In this document: piece after piece, positions 32,759 to 41,220 of the stretch
Position numbering within the stretch: position 1 is the first letter of the stretch
How the letters are laid out: each line of letters starts with the position of its first letter
Assembly: GCA_048213135.1 (NCBI GenBank)
Contig: PS015024.1
Span: 33,809-75,028, forward strand
Length of the DNA: 41,220 nucleotides
Source: Reclinomonas americana ATCC 50394
Lineage: Eukaryota > Jakobida > Jakobea > Jakobida
Direction of reading: 5' to 3'
Made by a program: the position numbers and the translations under genes
Notes under the pieces: generated by a model
The model's database searches: none
What the model was told of the DNA's origin: nothing
What the model saw: only the letters and a program-made list of their open reading frames with translations

Positions 32759-35163
32759 CAAGTGGAGCAGCTGAAGAACGAACTACACTTGATGCAACAA
32801 CTGTCGCACCGCAACATTGTCGAGTACTTTGGCTGCATGCGCGAAGAAACCTCTCTGAACATCTTCATGGAGTACGTGCCGGGCGGATCGCTCGCCTCGG
32901 TGATTAAGCAATTTGGTCGTCTCTCGGAGCCACTGGTGGCGCGCTACACGCGTGAGATTCTGTTGGGGCTCGAGTATTTGCACCGGAATCGCGTGGTTCA
33001 TCGAGGTGAGATGTCGGAAGAAAGTAGAGAGAAGAGATAATCATGTGGGGCGGAAGCGTGTCACGAGCTGGTGCTTCAGATGCTCACTCTCCACTCTTTG
33101 ACCAGATATCAAGGGCGGCAACATTCTCGTGGACCAAAACGGTACCTGCAAGCTGGCTGACTTTGGCGCCTCCAAGGTGCTCGATCTGGCCACAGAACTC
33201 GGCACTGCGCAGGGCCAGTTTAACACCGTGCGTGGTACTCCGTGGTACATGGCTCCCGAGGTTATTCGAGAGGACGGTCATGCCAAGTTGAGTTGGAGGG
33301 CATGAGAGAAGAGTTCATCAAATCACAGTCTGACAACTGTGCTTCTCCGCAGACCGGCTGACATTTGGTCGTTGGGCTGCACCGTGATTGAAATGTGCAC
33401 CGGCTACCCGCCGTTCTCGCAATTCCGCAAGCCCGTGCAAGCCATGTTCCACATCGCCGCCGGCACAACACCACCCGTCATTCCCGAGCACCTGTCATCA
33501 GCGGGTCAGGTACGCATACATGCAACACGTTTTTGGTGTGGTGTTCATGCGCCCATTCTCACATTGCTGCATCGTCGTGCACAGGATTTCATCAAGCTGT
33601 GCCTGCGACGCCTACCACAGGACCGACCATCCGCGAGTGATTTGCTACAGCATCCGTTCATCTCTGGTGTACCATCCATTGAGTTGCGCGCGCGCGCGCT
33701 AGCGTGGCCCCACTTGTCCTCCACCGCGAGACTGACGATACTTAGCTGCAGTGACGCGCCACTGACACCCACATCGCCCACCGGCTCGGCCTCCATGTCG
33801 TCCAGCGGCGGATCGTCACACTACCTGACACCAGCAAGTAGCATTCGTGGTGCAGCTGGTGGTGCTGGTGGTGGCGGCAGTGGTGGTGGTGCGCCCGCGG
33901 CACCCATGTCGTGGCGACCTTCATCGTTGCGTGCACGTGGCTTTCTTTTTTTGCTTGCTGCTGCTTCTCACACGTGTTTGTGTCGATCGACGTATCGCAG
34001 AATGAATCAACGAGAAGACTCGATGGCCACGATTGGCTTGCTGGATGCTGCTGTCGCGCAAGCGTTGCGTTTTCACCGACCCACTCCTGTTGGTTTGTTG
34101 TTGGTTGTTGACGTGTGGTGGGCGACACAGTGGGCCGCGACCACGCCGCGGAAGCCTGGTGGCTCACGCCCCCGAACACAACCCGGCACTGGAGCTCGAG
34201 CTGAAGCGAAAGCTTGCTGTTGACGACGAGGACTGTGTGGTGAACGCGGATGATTCAATATTGGTGGCGCCCGCAGCCGAGGGCTACGATCGCAGCGAAG
34301 ATGTGGAACGGTGGCTGTCGGAGGTTAGCTCCTTCCGTGACGACACCATCCGCAAGGTTTGTGTTCACGAAGAAGTGTCGTGGCGATGCATGTGCTCATG
34401 TCTCCTCTCCGCCCGGTCGCAGTCGCTGCACCTGGACAAGCGAACAATAACCAAGGCCTCGAGTGCGAATAGCCGCTCGGCGCGCGAGGCGCACTCGGAT
34501 CTGGTGACGACACCGCTCTACGATGACAAGCGAGAAACGCCTTCAGCCGTCCGCAAGCCGTCCCAGCCGAAGCTGTCGCCGAGGAAGCGCAGCACCAGCC
34601 ACTTGGACGCGGCACCGGAGGCTGTCGAATTGCCGGACGACGACATGATGCCAGCACCACCGGCTCGGGTCTCACTAAAAGTCGACCCGCCTAGCGCCTC
34701 GTCCACCACCACCACCACCGCAGCGTATGCCTCTGTCCAGTCGCTCTCTGGCGCCGCACCGAGCTTGGAGGACAGACCAATTCGAACGGCGGCAGTGGAG
34801 GCGGATCGTGCGCGAGTTGAGCAACTCAGACGAGAGGAGGAAGAGAAGCGGAGAAAGGATGAGGAGAAGAGACGACTGTACGAGGAGGAGGAACGACGAT
34901 TCCGTGCCGAGTTGCAGAAGTCGCCGTCGGATCCAGGCAGGCGAGATACCGTGTCACCCGTGTCGCCCGACAAGCAGCGGCGATCCATGCCACGCGAGCT
35001 CGGTCGCAGTCCATCCAGTGGTCCTGCCAACCCGAACACTCGCCGTCGCTCCCCGACGCCCACTGGCTCCGGTTCGTTGTCGGCCGCCCGGCAACCATCG
35101 TCGCCACCTGGCACCGGGTCCGACTCGGCCGACGCCGCTCGACGCCGACCACCTCCACGGTGA
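32759..35163 (+). CDS. MAP3K (MEKK/STE11-type) 3' half: kinase core and C-terminal tail
   Basis: Exons: 32759-33005, 33106-33286, 33353-33509, 33585-33682, 33752-33925 (or from 33746), 34001-34063, 34131-34356, 34423-35163, 629 codons including stop. With the 5' half the protein is ~903 aa. Kinase landmarks: [17 protein letters not shown], the catalytic loop [10 protein letters not shown] (split by an intron at 33005), [16 protein letters not shown] and [12 protein letters not shown], all as expected for an active MAP3K that phosphorylates MAP2Ks. The tail is disordered, with a Glu/Arg coiled segment (~34800-34920) and Ser/Pro-rich C-terminus. Donors at 33683, 33926 and 34064 are GTTGCG. The intron 34357-34422 is 66 nt with no in-frame stop, so retention would add 22 residues. 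No start is present because the 5' exons lie on the mis-oriented blocks. Confidence 0.93.
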
Positions 35164-35407
35164 TAGACGGGAGACAAGGGCAGGAGGAGTGTTTTTTTCT
35201 CGTTCTCTCTCTTCCTCCTCGTTCTCTTCTCCCCTCCCCTTTTTTGCGAAGTCGATCGGATTGTTTGTGTGTGTGTGTGTGTGTGTGAAGTGGCGTATTG
35301 AGGTGACGGCGGTGTATGGCCCGTCGTCCGTAGTGCTAGTGTATGTGATGGTGCTGTGAGGCGTAACAGGGTCTCTTGTTCTATTTTACACGCTGTACAC
35401 GAACGGA

Positions 35408-36345
35408 TCATCTGCCATGCGGCACCGCCGACACGGTGGCCGTCGTGGCCGTCACCACCGCCGCCGCAGCCGACGACACGGATGCCGACAGCGGATCATT
35501 CTCATACTCGACCCAGACATCATCGACGACTCGCGCCCACCGCTCATCCCCACCCGCATCGTGCAGCGTCACATGCCGCGGAGCCATCTCGCCGACCTCG
35601 TCCTTGTCGCCAAGCACATCACACCCCGACAGAGTCGATGACACATGCACATAGGAGATGGTCACCTCCAGCCTGACCGCGAACAGTGTGAGTCTCTCCA
35701 TCTCACTACAGAAGACAAGCGCGTACAACAGACCGACTGGGCGATTCCAGCGCCGTGCCGAACAGAATCTCCGGCCATTCCACAATCGCCACCCCTTGTA
35801 ACAGTCAGTGAGACAGTGTAGACAGGCAAAGAGTCAGAGGGCTGCTGAGAGAGCACCTTGTCGCGTGCACTCGGGCAGCTGTAATCTGTGCACCTCGTCA
35901 ATGTGGCGCAAACGGTACAGGTCAAAGTGATGGATCGCTGCCAGCGTGCGATGTGAGTGTCAAGGTGTGAGAGACATTGAGCGAGTGAACGGGGTCTGCG
36001 CGCGCAACGACATGCCACCGCGGAGTTTGTCGCGTTGTACAGATTGTGCAGGAGGAATGTCGGCGAGGTGACCAGCTGTTGTTGTTGCTTCTGCTCCGAC
36101 ACCTCGCCCAGCAGACCGCGCACGAGGCCGCGCACAAAGGTGGTCTTGCCCGCGCCCAGATCACTGCGTGTATGTGAGTGTGAGAGTGTGTGAAGAGAGA
36201 GAGTTGAAAGGAGTGATTGCGCGCACCCTGTGAGGTAGATCACACTGCCTTGAAGTGGTTGCCGATGAGCGAGCATGTGGCGCGCCAGTGAGTGGCCCAG
36301 GTTGAGCATGCGAGAGGCGTCGCGGATGAGAAGCCCGTGCTGCAT
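35408..36345 (-). CDS. tsaE: TsaE-like ATPase for tRNA t6A synthesis, 227 aa
   Basis: TsaE is the ATPase partner of TsaB/TsaD in bacterial-type threonylcarbamoyladenosine synthesis. In eukaryotes a copy would be expected in an organelle, which is an inference here. Exons (minus): 36227-36345, 36009-36163, 35857-35937, 35764-35794, 35408-35705, 684 nt in frame. Motifs in order: LGHSLARHML, the Walker A GDLGAGKTT (residues ~40-48), SPTFLLHNLY, HHFDLYRL and the conserved VEWPE. The C-terminal ~95 residues continue in a TsaE-like strand pattern and end in an Ala/Val/Thr-rich tail. No clear mitochondrial presequence is seen, but an upstream exon is possible. Donors: GTGCGC, GTTGCGC, GTGCTC and GTTCGG. 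Tail-to-tail with the MAP3K; the 244-bp spacer holds a GT repeat (35264-35287). Confidence 0.9.
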
Positions 36346-36675
36346 CTTGACGAGGAAAAATAGAAAAGCGCAGGACAGTCAGACGTCCTTCCCCACAGAT
36401 CATCACTGCCAGCAGACTCAGTGCTCCCTTGCCAAGATACGTAGTCGACTTGCCACCCACGAGGAGGCACCAAGTAAGAAGGCGCACGGGTTGCAAAGGA
36501 CTTAAATCAAGCTTCGTGAAGCAAATGCAACTCCGAATTCGTTATCCTTTGTCAAGAGAGCTCAGCCCGTGATCACAATTCCAGCCAAGGAGAGGCATGC
36601 TTGGTGGCCACACCACGGCAGACGGCGAGCTGTCAAAGACGATCGGAAAAATGACAGGACAAGACATCTCGACCA
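36346..36675. promoter_or_regulatory. 330-bp head-to-head intergenic region
   Basis: Lies between the TsaE-like start (minus, 36345) and the methyltransferase start (plus, 36676). No convincing exon is seen on either strand, though a pyrimidine-rich TTTTTCCTCGTCAAG just upstream of 36345 could serve as an acceptor for a 5' TsaE exon. Confidence 0.5.
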
Positions 36676-37766
36676 ATGCCTGGGAGCGACAGCGACGACG
36701 AAGCCTTCTTCGACCCCGAGCTGTTCATTGACCGCAAGTGCGTACATGTGACTTCGTTGCTCGCCTCTGTCCTTCCTCTCACTGCACGCGCAGCTATGAG
36801 GTGACCACTGTGGAGATCGCGCCCGATTGTCAAGTGTCGCTGAAGAGCCTCGTGCATGCGGCATCGAGTTTCGTGTGCACACACACATGCACATGCACAT
36901 GCTCGTCATCACATGCTCACAATTGCACAATGCAGCCGACTTTGATCTCACCGGGCAGGTGATGCATTCATCGTCTCCCGCTCTTCTTCGCTCATCTCTC
37001 ATGACGACTGCAGGTCATCTGGCCTGCCAGCAAACTCCTTGCACATTACTTGTACGAGCAACGGTATGTCTGCTCTGCTCTCTCCATCCTTTGTCGCCTG
37101 CACATTGGCACTCACACCAGCTGGTGGTGCAGCGATTCGCTGCGAGGCAAGGCGGTGCTTGAGCTGGGCGGTACGTGCATGCGCTGGTGGTCGGTGCACT
37201 GTGTGTGTGGTTTCTCACTTGTATGCATGCAGCGGGAGCTGGTCTTGCTGGTCTGGTGGCCGCACAATACGCTGCGCACTGTGTCATCACCGACGGCGAG
37301 CCACTGGTTGTCGACCTGCTGCAGGAGAATGTGGAGCGCGGTGAGACGACGTGCTTATCGGGCTCATCGCTGCCACTTTGCACTCATCGCCTGCTGTGCA
37401 CGTGCAGTGGAGTCGCATCCGGATCGACGAGTGCGAGCATGTAAACTGCGCTGGGGCGTCGATCATCTCGACGATCTCGGCGAGGACCGGCACACTCCCT
37501 TCGACCTCATCATTGGTGCCGACGTGTTGTTCTGGGAAAAGGGCGTGCCGCTCATGTTTGAGACAGTGACAGAGCTGTTGCAAGAGCGGCCAGGAGCACA
37601 CATGATTCTGTCGTTTGTGGATCGCGTGTCACGCATCACGGCGGCCGCATTTGCCGAGGCCGAGCGGAAGGGTTTGCGAGTAGAGGAGCTAGAGGTGCCG
37701 TTGTCGGCGCGCGAGTCGATGCAGTGTGCGCAGTGGCCGCACCTGTACCGCATTGAATTACGATGA
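36676..37766 (+). CDS. METTL21-like protein lysine methyltransferase, 237 aa
   Basis: Exons: 36676-36737, 36794-36867, 36936-36958, 37014-37063, 37133-37170, 37233-37340, 37408-37766, 714 nt in frame. After an acidic N-terminus (MPGSDSDDEAFFDPELF) the family landmarks appear in order: TGQVIWPASKLLAHYL, motif I LELGAGAGLAGLVAAQ, the acidic ITDGEP after strand 2, LRWG, and FDLIIGADVLFWEKG, where substrate-binding residues usually lie. METTL21-group enzymes use S-adenosylmethionine to methylate lysines on chaperones or elongation factors; the target here is unknown. Two exons are only 23 and 38 nt. Only 38 bp separate its stop from the convergent neighbour's stop. Confidence 0.92.
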
Positions 37767-37804
37767 TGATTTTGCGTTGGTGTTTTCACTCTCTCGTACA
37801 CGCA

Positions 37805-39048
37805 TCATGGTGGCCTCCGCGCCTGCAACTGCTTCTGCTGCTGTTGTTGCAGCCAGCGTTCAAGCTCCTCTGCCTGTTGCGCCATGTCGTCTTCGTCGTC
37901 GTCAAAGTCATCATCGAAAAAGTCGTCCAAGCCGTCGAAGTCCTTGGCGGCGGCCGACCTTGTCGTGGTCGTGGTCGTCGTCGTTGTTGTGGTGGTGGTT
38001 GTTGTGGACGTGCTCGTGCTTCTGCTGCCGCCAGTCGCGGCGATGGCGGTCATTGGCGGCAACTGCAGCTGCGGCGTCGGAAAGAACGGCGCCGACATGG
38101 GCAGACGCAGTGCCATGGACAGCGGTGGCACATACAGCGATGCCGATGGAGGTGCGAGTGGAGCTGGCGGTAGTGGTGGCGGCGGTGGCGGTGGTGGTGG
38201 TGGTGGCGGTGGCGGTGGCGGTGGTGGTGGCGCCGCCTGTCCAAGCGAAAACGGCGGCATTCCGCTCCCAGAACCCACAGCCCAACTCAACAGCGGGCTG
38301 CTGGAGACTGCGCCACCGAACGGCGACATGGCCGGACTGTCGGCAAACGCATCGACACCACCCGGTCGCACCGCCACATGCGCCGCCATTGCACCAGCAA
38401 AGCCCGGAACAGGCGGCGACGGCACACGCCGCAGAGAGTCCATGGGCACTCCAACCAGCGACGGAGGCGCCGGCCTGCCAGCGGCCGCCGCCACCTCCGT
38501 CAAGTGCTGTAACAACCCTGAAATTTGAGTTGCATGTCTCCCTGTGCACAAACACTCCAATCGCACGCAACATTGCGCAGCTCGGTCTCCGAGATGAACA
38601 AGTCGGCCTCCGTCGCGCCCACCGCCTGCGCCGCCTCCACCAACCGTTCCCGTTCCGCACGCAACTGCGTCTCGCGCTTGCTCAACGCCTCACGCACACT
38701 CCACAACACATAGTACTCGGCCTCCAAGTCCGCCATCAAGTGGTGCGCTTGCTCCACCTTCTCCCATCGAGCACTGCATCGACAGTGAGCACGCAAGCGG
38801 AGCGAGCGAGACACAGAGCAGTCAACATGCACACCGACCTGTCATTCTCCACACCAGAATCCGGCACCTCCGCTGCACTCTGCAGTGAGTCACACACGCA
38901 CTGGCGACACAGAGACAAGCTCGCTCACCTGGTGGCCGGTGTCGCTTGCGACTGCCCGGTCGCGTTCCCACCATCCCTCGTTACGTACACAATCACAAGA
39001 GGACGACGAGGACAAGTCTCTTATCTTCCTCCTTCCTCTCGCCATCAT
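37805..39048 (-). CDS. Pro/Thr/Asp-rich coiled-coil protein, 354 aa
   Basis: Exons (minus): 38929-39048, 38839-38879, 38572-38773, 37805-38506, 1,065 nt in frame. A basic/Ser-rich N-terminus precedes a ~65-residue coiled coil (WEKVEQAHHLMADLEAEYYV to FISETELRN). A low-complexity region follows with a ~20-residue poly-proline run, a poly-Thr run and a strongly acidic patch (DGLDDFFDDDFDDDEDD). The end is a Gln-rich helix (AEELERWLQQQQQ). The acidic segment is preceded by an F/D pattern that could bind adaptors. No family is recognised. The intron with donor at 38571 (GTTGCGT) keeps the frame. The assigned start ATG (39048-39046) shares the CATG at 39046-39049 with the divergent gene; a second in-frame ATG lies one codon inside. 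Confidence 0.72.
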
Positions 39049-40821
39049 GTTCACCGCGATCCTCGTCGCGCTGCTCCTCACGCTCTTCCTGATCGTGTAC
39101 GTGGCCCTGGTCAGCATGCGATGGGTGACCGGCAGCTGGCCGACATCGCTCAAGTCGGCGGCAATGCCTCCGGTCGCCGCACTGCTCACCAGTGACACAC
39201 TGGCCTTTGTGCGACGACTGTGGACGCAGCGAGTGCGCGAGTGCCGTTGCTCACCTGCACGCGAGTTTGTCGTCTATCATAGCGCAAGGTACGGGTGCGC
39301 CACGTGGTGGGATTGAGTCTGTGTCTCTAATAATCCTGCTGTAGCAATCCACTGTCACTGTTGACGCTACAGCTGGTGATGCGACTGGCGCAGCGGTATC
39401 GGGATGTGCAGGTGACTATGCGTACGATCCCCAGTGCGGAAAGCGAAGTCGCGTCAGGATCGCCGGTGCACTTGTCTCGGGAGTGGGCGTTGCGCGATGC
39501 GCTGATGGTGGCGCCGCACTATGGCCTGCGTCTGCCACGTCCTCCGTTCATGACAGCGGCAGCTGACGGAACGGTCGATGAGGAGCGACGGAAGCTGTGG
39601 GAGGAGCACATGGCGCACTGGCAGCGTATGCTGGTGGCGGCCGAGTACGAGTCGAGTGACGCGTATGTGCGTGTGGCGTTCCAGGCGTGGGAGGATGCGG
39701 AGGAGGTGCCGCCGGATGGCGATGCCGTGGAGCTGGTGTTAACGACGGACTCGCTGCTGGCGCTCAACATGCGCGAGCTGGTGGGGCGCGGCTACTATTC
39801 GGCGTTGCGTTGCTTGTCGGCGGGCCACCTCGTGGACGAAGAGCTCATTCTCTCTCAGCGGCGTGGTGTTCTACGACGGCGAGGCGTTCACCTTCAACCG
39901 ACTGCACATGCTAGCGGCCAAGATCGGCGACAGTGGCACAGTGACGGCGCCGCTTCCGTTGGAGTTGGTGCCGACACCTCTGCCGCGCACCACCAACTTT
40001 GTCAACTTTTTCTTCTCCGTCCGCAGGTGCATCGTCCCCAATGTGCATCCTCGCCACCGAAGACACTGTGCTCACTCCACTCATTCGCTTTCTCAGCCCG
40101 TACTCCTACCTGGCGTTCGACCGTGTTGTGCACCTGTGCATCGAGTACGGTGCGTGCACGAAAATCAGCTCACCCTCTCTCTCTCTTCTCCCCCAAGTTC
40201 TCACTTTTCCCTTCCATCCCCTGACACCAGGACTGCACCTTCGCCTGCGCTTCCTGCTGCCCATGGTACGCCGTGGCATTCCACTGTCCACGGCCAAGCG
40301 CGCGTACATTCTGCAGGACGCCAAACGTGTGGCCAACAGCCTCAAACTCCCGTTTGGTTGGATCTGCGACCCGCTCGGCGACGGTGCCGAGCGTGTTCTC
40401 CAAGTCGGCCACTACCTGTCGGCCCTCGACGGTAGCGCCGAAAGCAGTGCCGGCCCCAACGTTGCCGCGCGCTGGTTCTCTGCCGCCATGCGCGGCATCT
40501 TCAGTCTCGGGTGGGATGTGGCGACCGACGCAGGCCTGCGCCGCGTGGCCGACCGCGCCGCCGTCTCCTGGCCAACCGTCGTCGAGGCACTGGAGCAGCC
40601 GGCCGAGGTGTGGCAGGAGGAGGCCGAACGCAACCGGCAAGAGCTGGAGGCGCTCGGCATGTGGGGCGTGCCGGCCTTCCAGTGCGACCAGTTCACCGCG
40701 TGGGGGCAGGTACGTCGGTGCATGTAACGCCAAAAACACACTCGCTCACACACGCGCTCCACAGGATCGCATCTGGCTGCTGGAACGGTGCCTGGCCGCC
40801 ACAGCCGAGGCCAGCAAATGA
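39047..40821 (+). CDS. membrane-anchored tandem DsbA-fold / HCCA-isomerase-like protein, 477 aa
   Basis: Exons: 39047-39288, 39345-39803, 39859-39932, 40027-40149, 40231-40709, 40765-40821, 1,434 nt in frame. A hydrophobic N-terminal segment (FTAILVALLLTLFLIVYVAL) is a likely signal anchor. The first DsbA/thioredoxin-like domain starts at YHSASNPLSLL and ends with GVVFYDGEAFTFNRLHML. The second begins FLSPYSYLAFDRV and ends with the family hallmark GVPAFQCDQFTAWGQDRIWLLER. Single-domain relatives are bacterial 2-hydroxychromene-2-carboxylate isomerases and kappa-class GSTs, which use glutathione. Neither domain shows a CxxC pair, and the substrate is unknown. The donor at 39804 is GTTGCGT. 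The donor at 39933 is the least certain boundary. Confidence 0.88.
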
Positions 40822-40872
40822 ATACTCATTCGTCTTGATGATTGCCACGACGATACGGATGATCTGCATGCA

Positions 40873-41156
40873 TCACTTGTCAGCTAAAGGGGGGGCGGGG
40901 ACACCTGCAACGACGCAACACTGCATGTCGGCCCACTGCTCGCCCACAGCATAGTCCAGTGCCTCCACCGTCCCCATCTTGGCGCCCTGCAGCATGTACA
41001 CTGTGTCGCCACACAGCAAATCAGTGGCGAAAGCACAATCAACACACTGATGATCCTTGATGGCGCACCTGGTCGCCCATGTCGCACGATGATGAACGTC
41101 GGCAATGCCACCACAGCATACGCACTGGCTGCATCCACCTCCTGATCCACATCAAT
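40873..41156 (-). CDS. thioredoxin-like protein, 3' part (runs off the window)
   Basis: Exons (minus): 41069-41156 and 40873-41000, with phases agreeing. The first visible exon reads IDVDQEVDAASAYAV then ALPTFIIVRHG, the thioredoxin beta-strand/cis-proline segment (xPTFxxxxxG). The last exon continues YMLQGAKMGTVEALDYAV and ends after VPAPPLADK. The active-site exon must lie right of the window, so redox activity cannot be judged. Convergent with the preceding gene, 51 bp between stops. Confidence 0.75.
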
Positions 41157-41199
41157 CTGCATGCACGCACAACGAAGGATTTGAGTGTCGACAGACAGA

Positions 41200-41220
41200 G
41201 AAGCAGTCTCTCTCTCTCTC
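41200..41220. repeat. CT microsatellite at the window end
   Basis: The (TC)n tract lies in the intron upstream of the thioredoxin-like exon. On that gene's sense strand it reads (GA)n. Confidence 0.8.

Noticed and set aside
37726-39195. 489-codon plus-strand open frame
   Set aside because: It is a shadow of the methyltransferase 3' end and the Pro/Asp-rich minus gene, with low-complexity composition.
1-41220. tRNA, rRNA, CRISPR, transposase or viral genes
   Set aside because: No cloverleaf-like segments, conserved rRNA cores, spaced direct repeats, or transposase, integrase or capsid motifs were seen in reading both strands.

Overview
The window is nuclear DNA from a gene-dense, GC-rich, intron-rich unicellular eukaryote. 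Introns are mostly 50-80 nt with GTGAGT, GTGCGT or GTTGCGT donors. Intergenic spacers are often under 100 bp, and dinucleotide microsatellites are common. The lineage cannot be fixed from sequence alone. I see no viral, transposon, rRNA, tRNA or CRISPR signal. Several runs of N are scaffold gaps. All gene models are spliced by hand; most close exactly in frame across all exons.

Layout, left to right: an isolated coiled-coil exon and GA/GT microsatellites (1-1204); a ~2,100-residue coiled-coil protein (+, 1205-9202); an oligopeptidase B-type serine peptidase (-, 9300-12809); a small AHSA1/START-like protein (+, 12885-13720); an otubain deubiquitinase (-, 13811-15148); an ankyrin-methyltransferase fusion (-, 15189-16371); a ubiquitin-like/UBA protein (+, 16411-17015); a Rab-like GTPase fused behind an Ala/Glu/Lys 22-residue-repeat helix (-, 17271-20388); a shortened lipase-maturation-factor-like membrane protein (+, to 22352); and the 3' part of a coiled-coil gene (-, 22544-25203).

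Next come two near-identical ~3.15 kb blocks (25285-28431 and 28587-31742). Each carries the 5' half of a MAP3K on the minus strand and a C2-domain coding region on the plus strand. The 3' half of the MAP3K lies on the plus strand at 32759-35163. Inverting the block would rejoin the MAP3K and also join the C2 region to the coiled-coil gene at 22544-25203, both in phase. I therefore read this stretch as a mis-oriented contig placed twice, probably as two alleles.

The right part holds a TsaE-like ATPase (-, 35408-36345), a METTL21-like methyltransferase (+, 36676-37766), a Pro/Asp-rich coiled-coil protein (-, 37805-39048), a membrane-anchored protein with two DsbA/2-hydroxychromene-2-carboxylate isomerase-like domains (+, 39047-40821) and the 3' end of a thioredoxin-like gene (-, 40873-41156).

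The genes look like unrelated housekeeping and signalling functions and form no pathway. They are linked by layout: strands nearly alternate, with tail-to-tail pairs and very tight head-to-head pairs. The most unusual observation is a recurrent GTTGCGT/GTTGAGT class of splice donor, which equals the normal GTGCGT/GTGAGT with one extra T.
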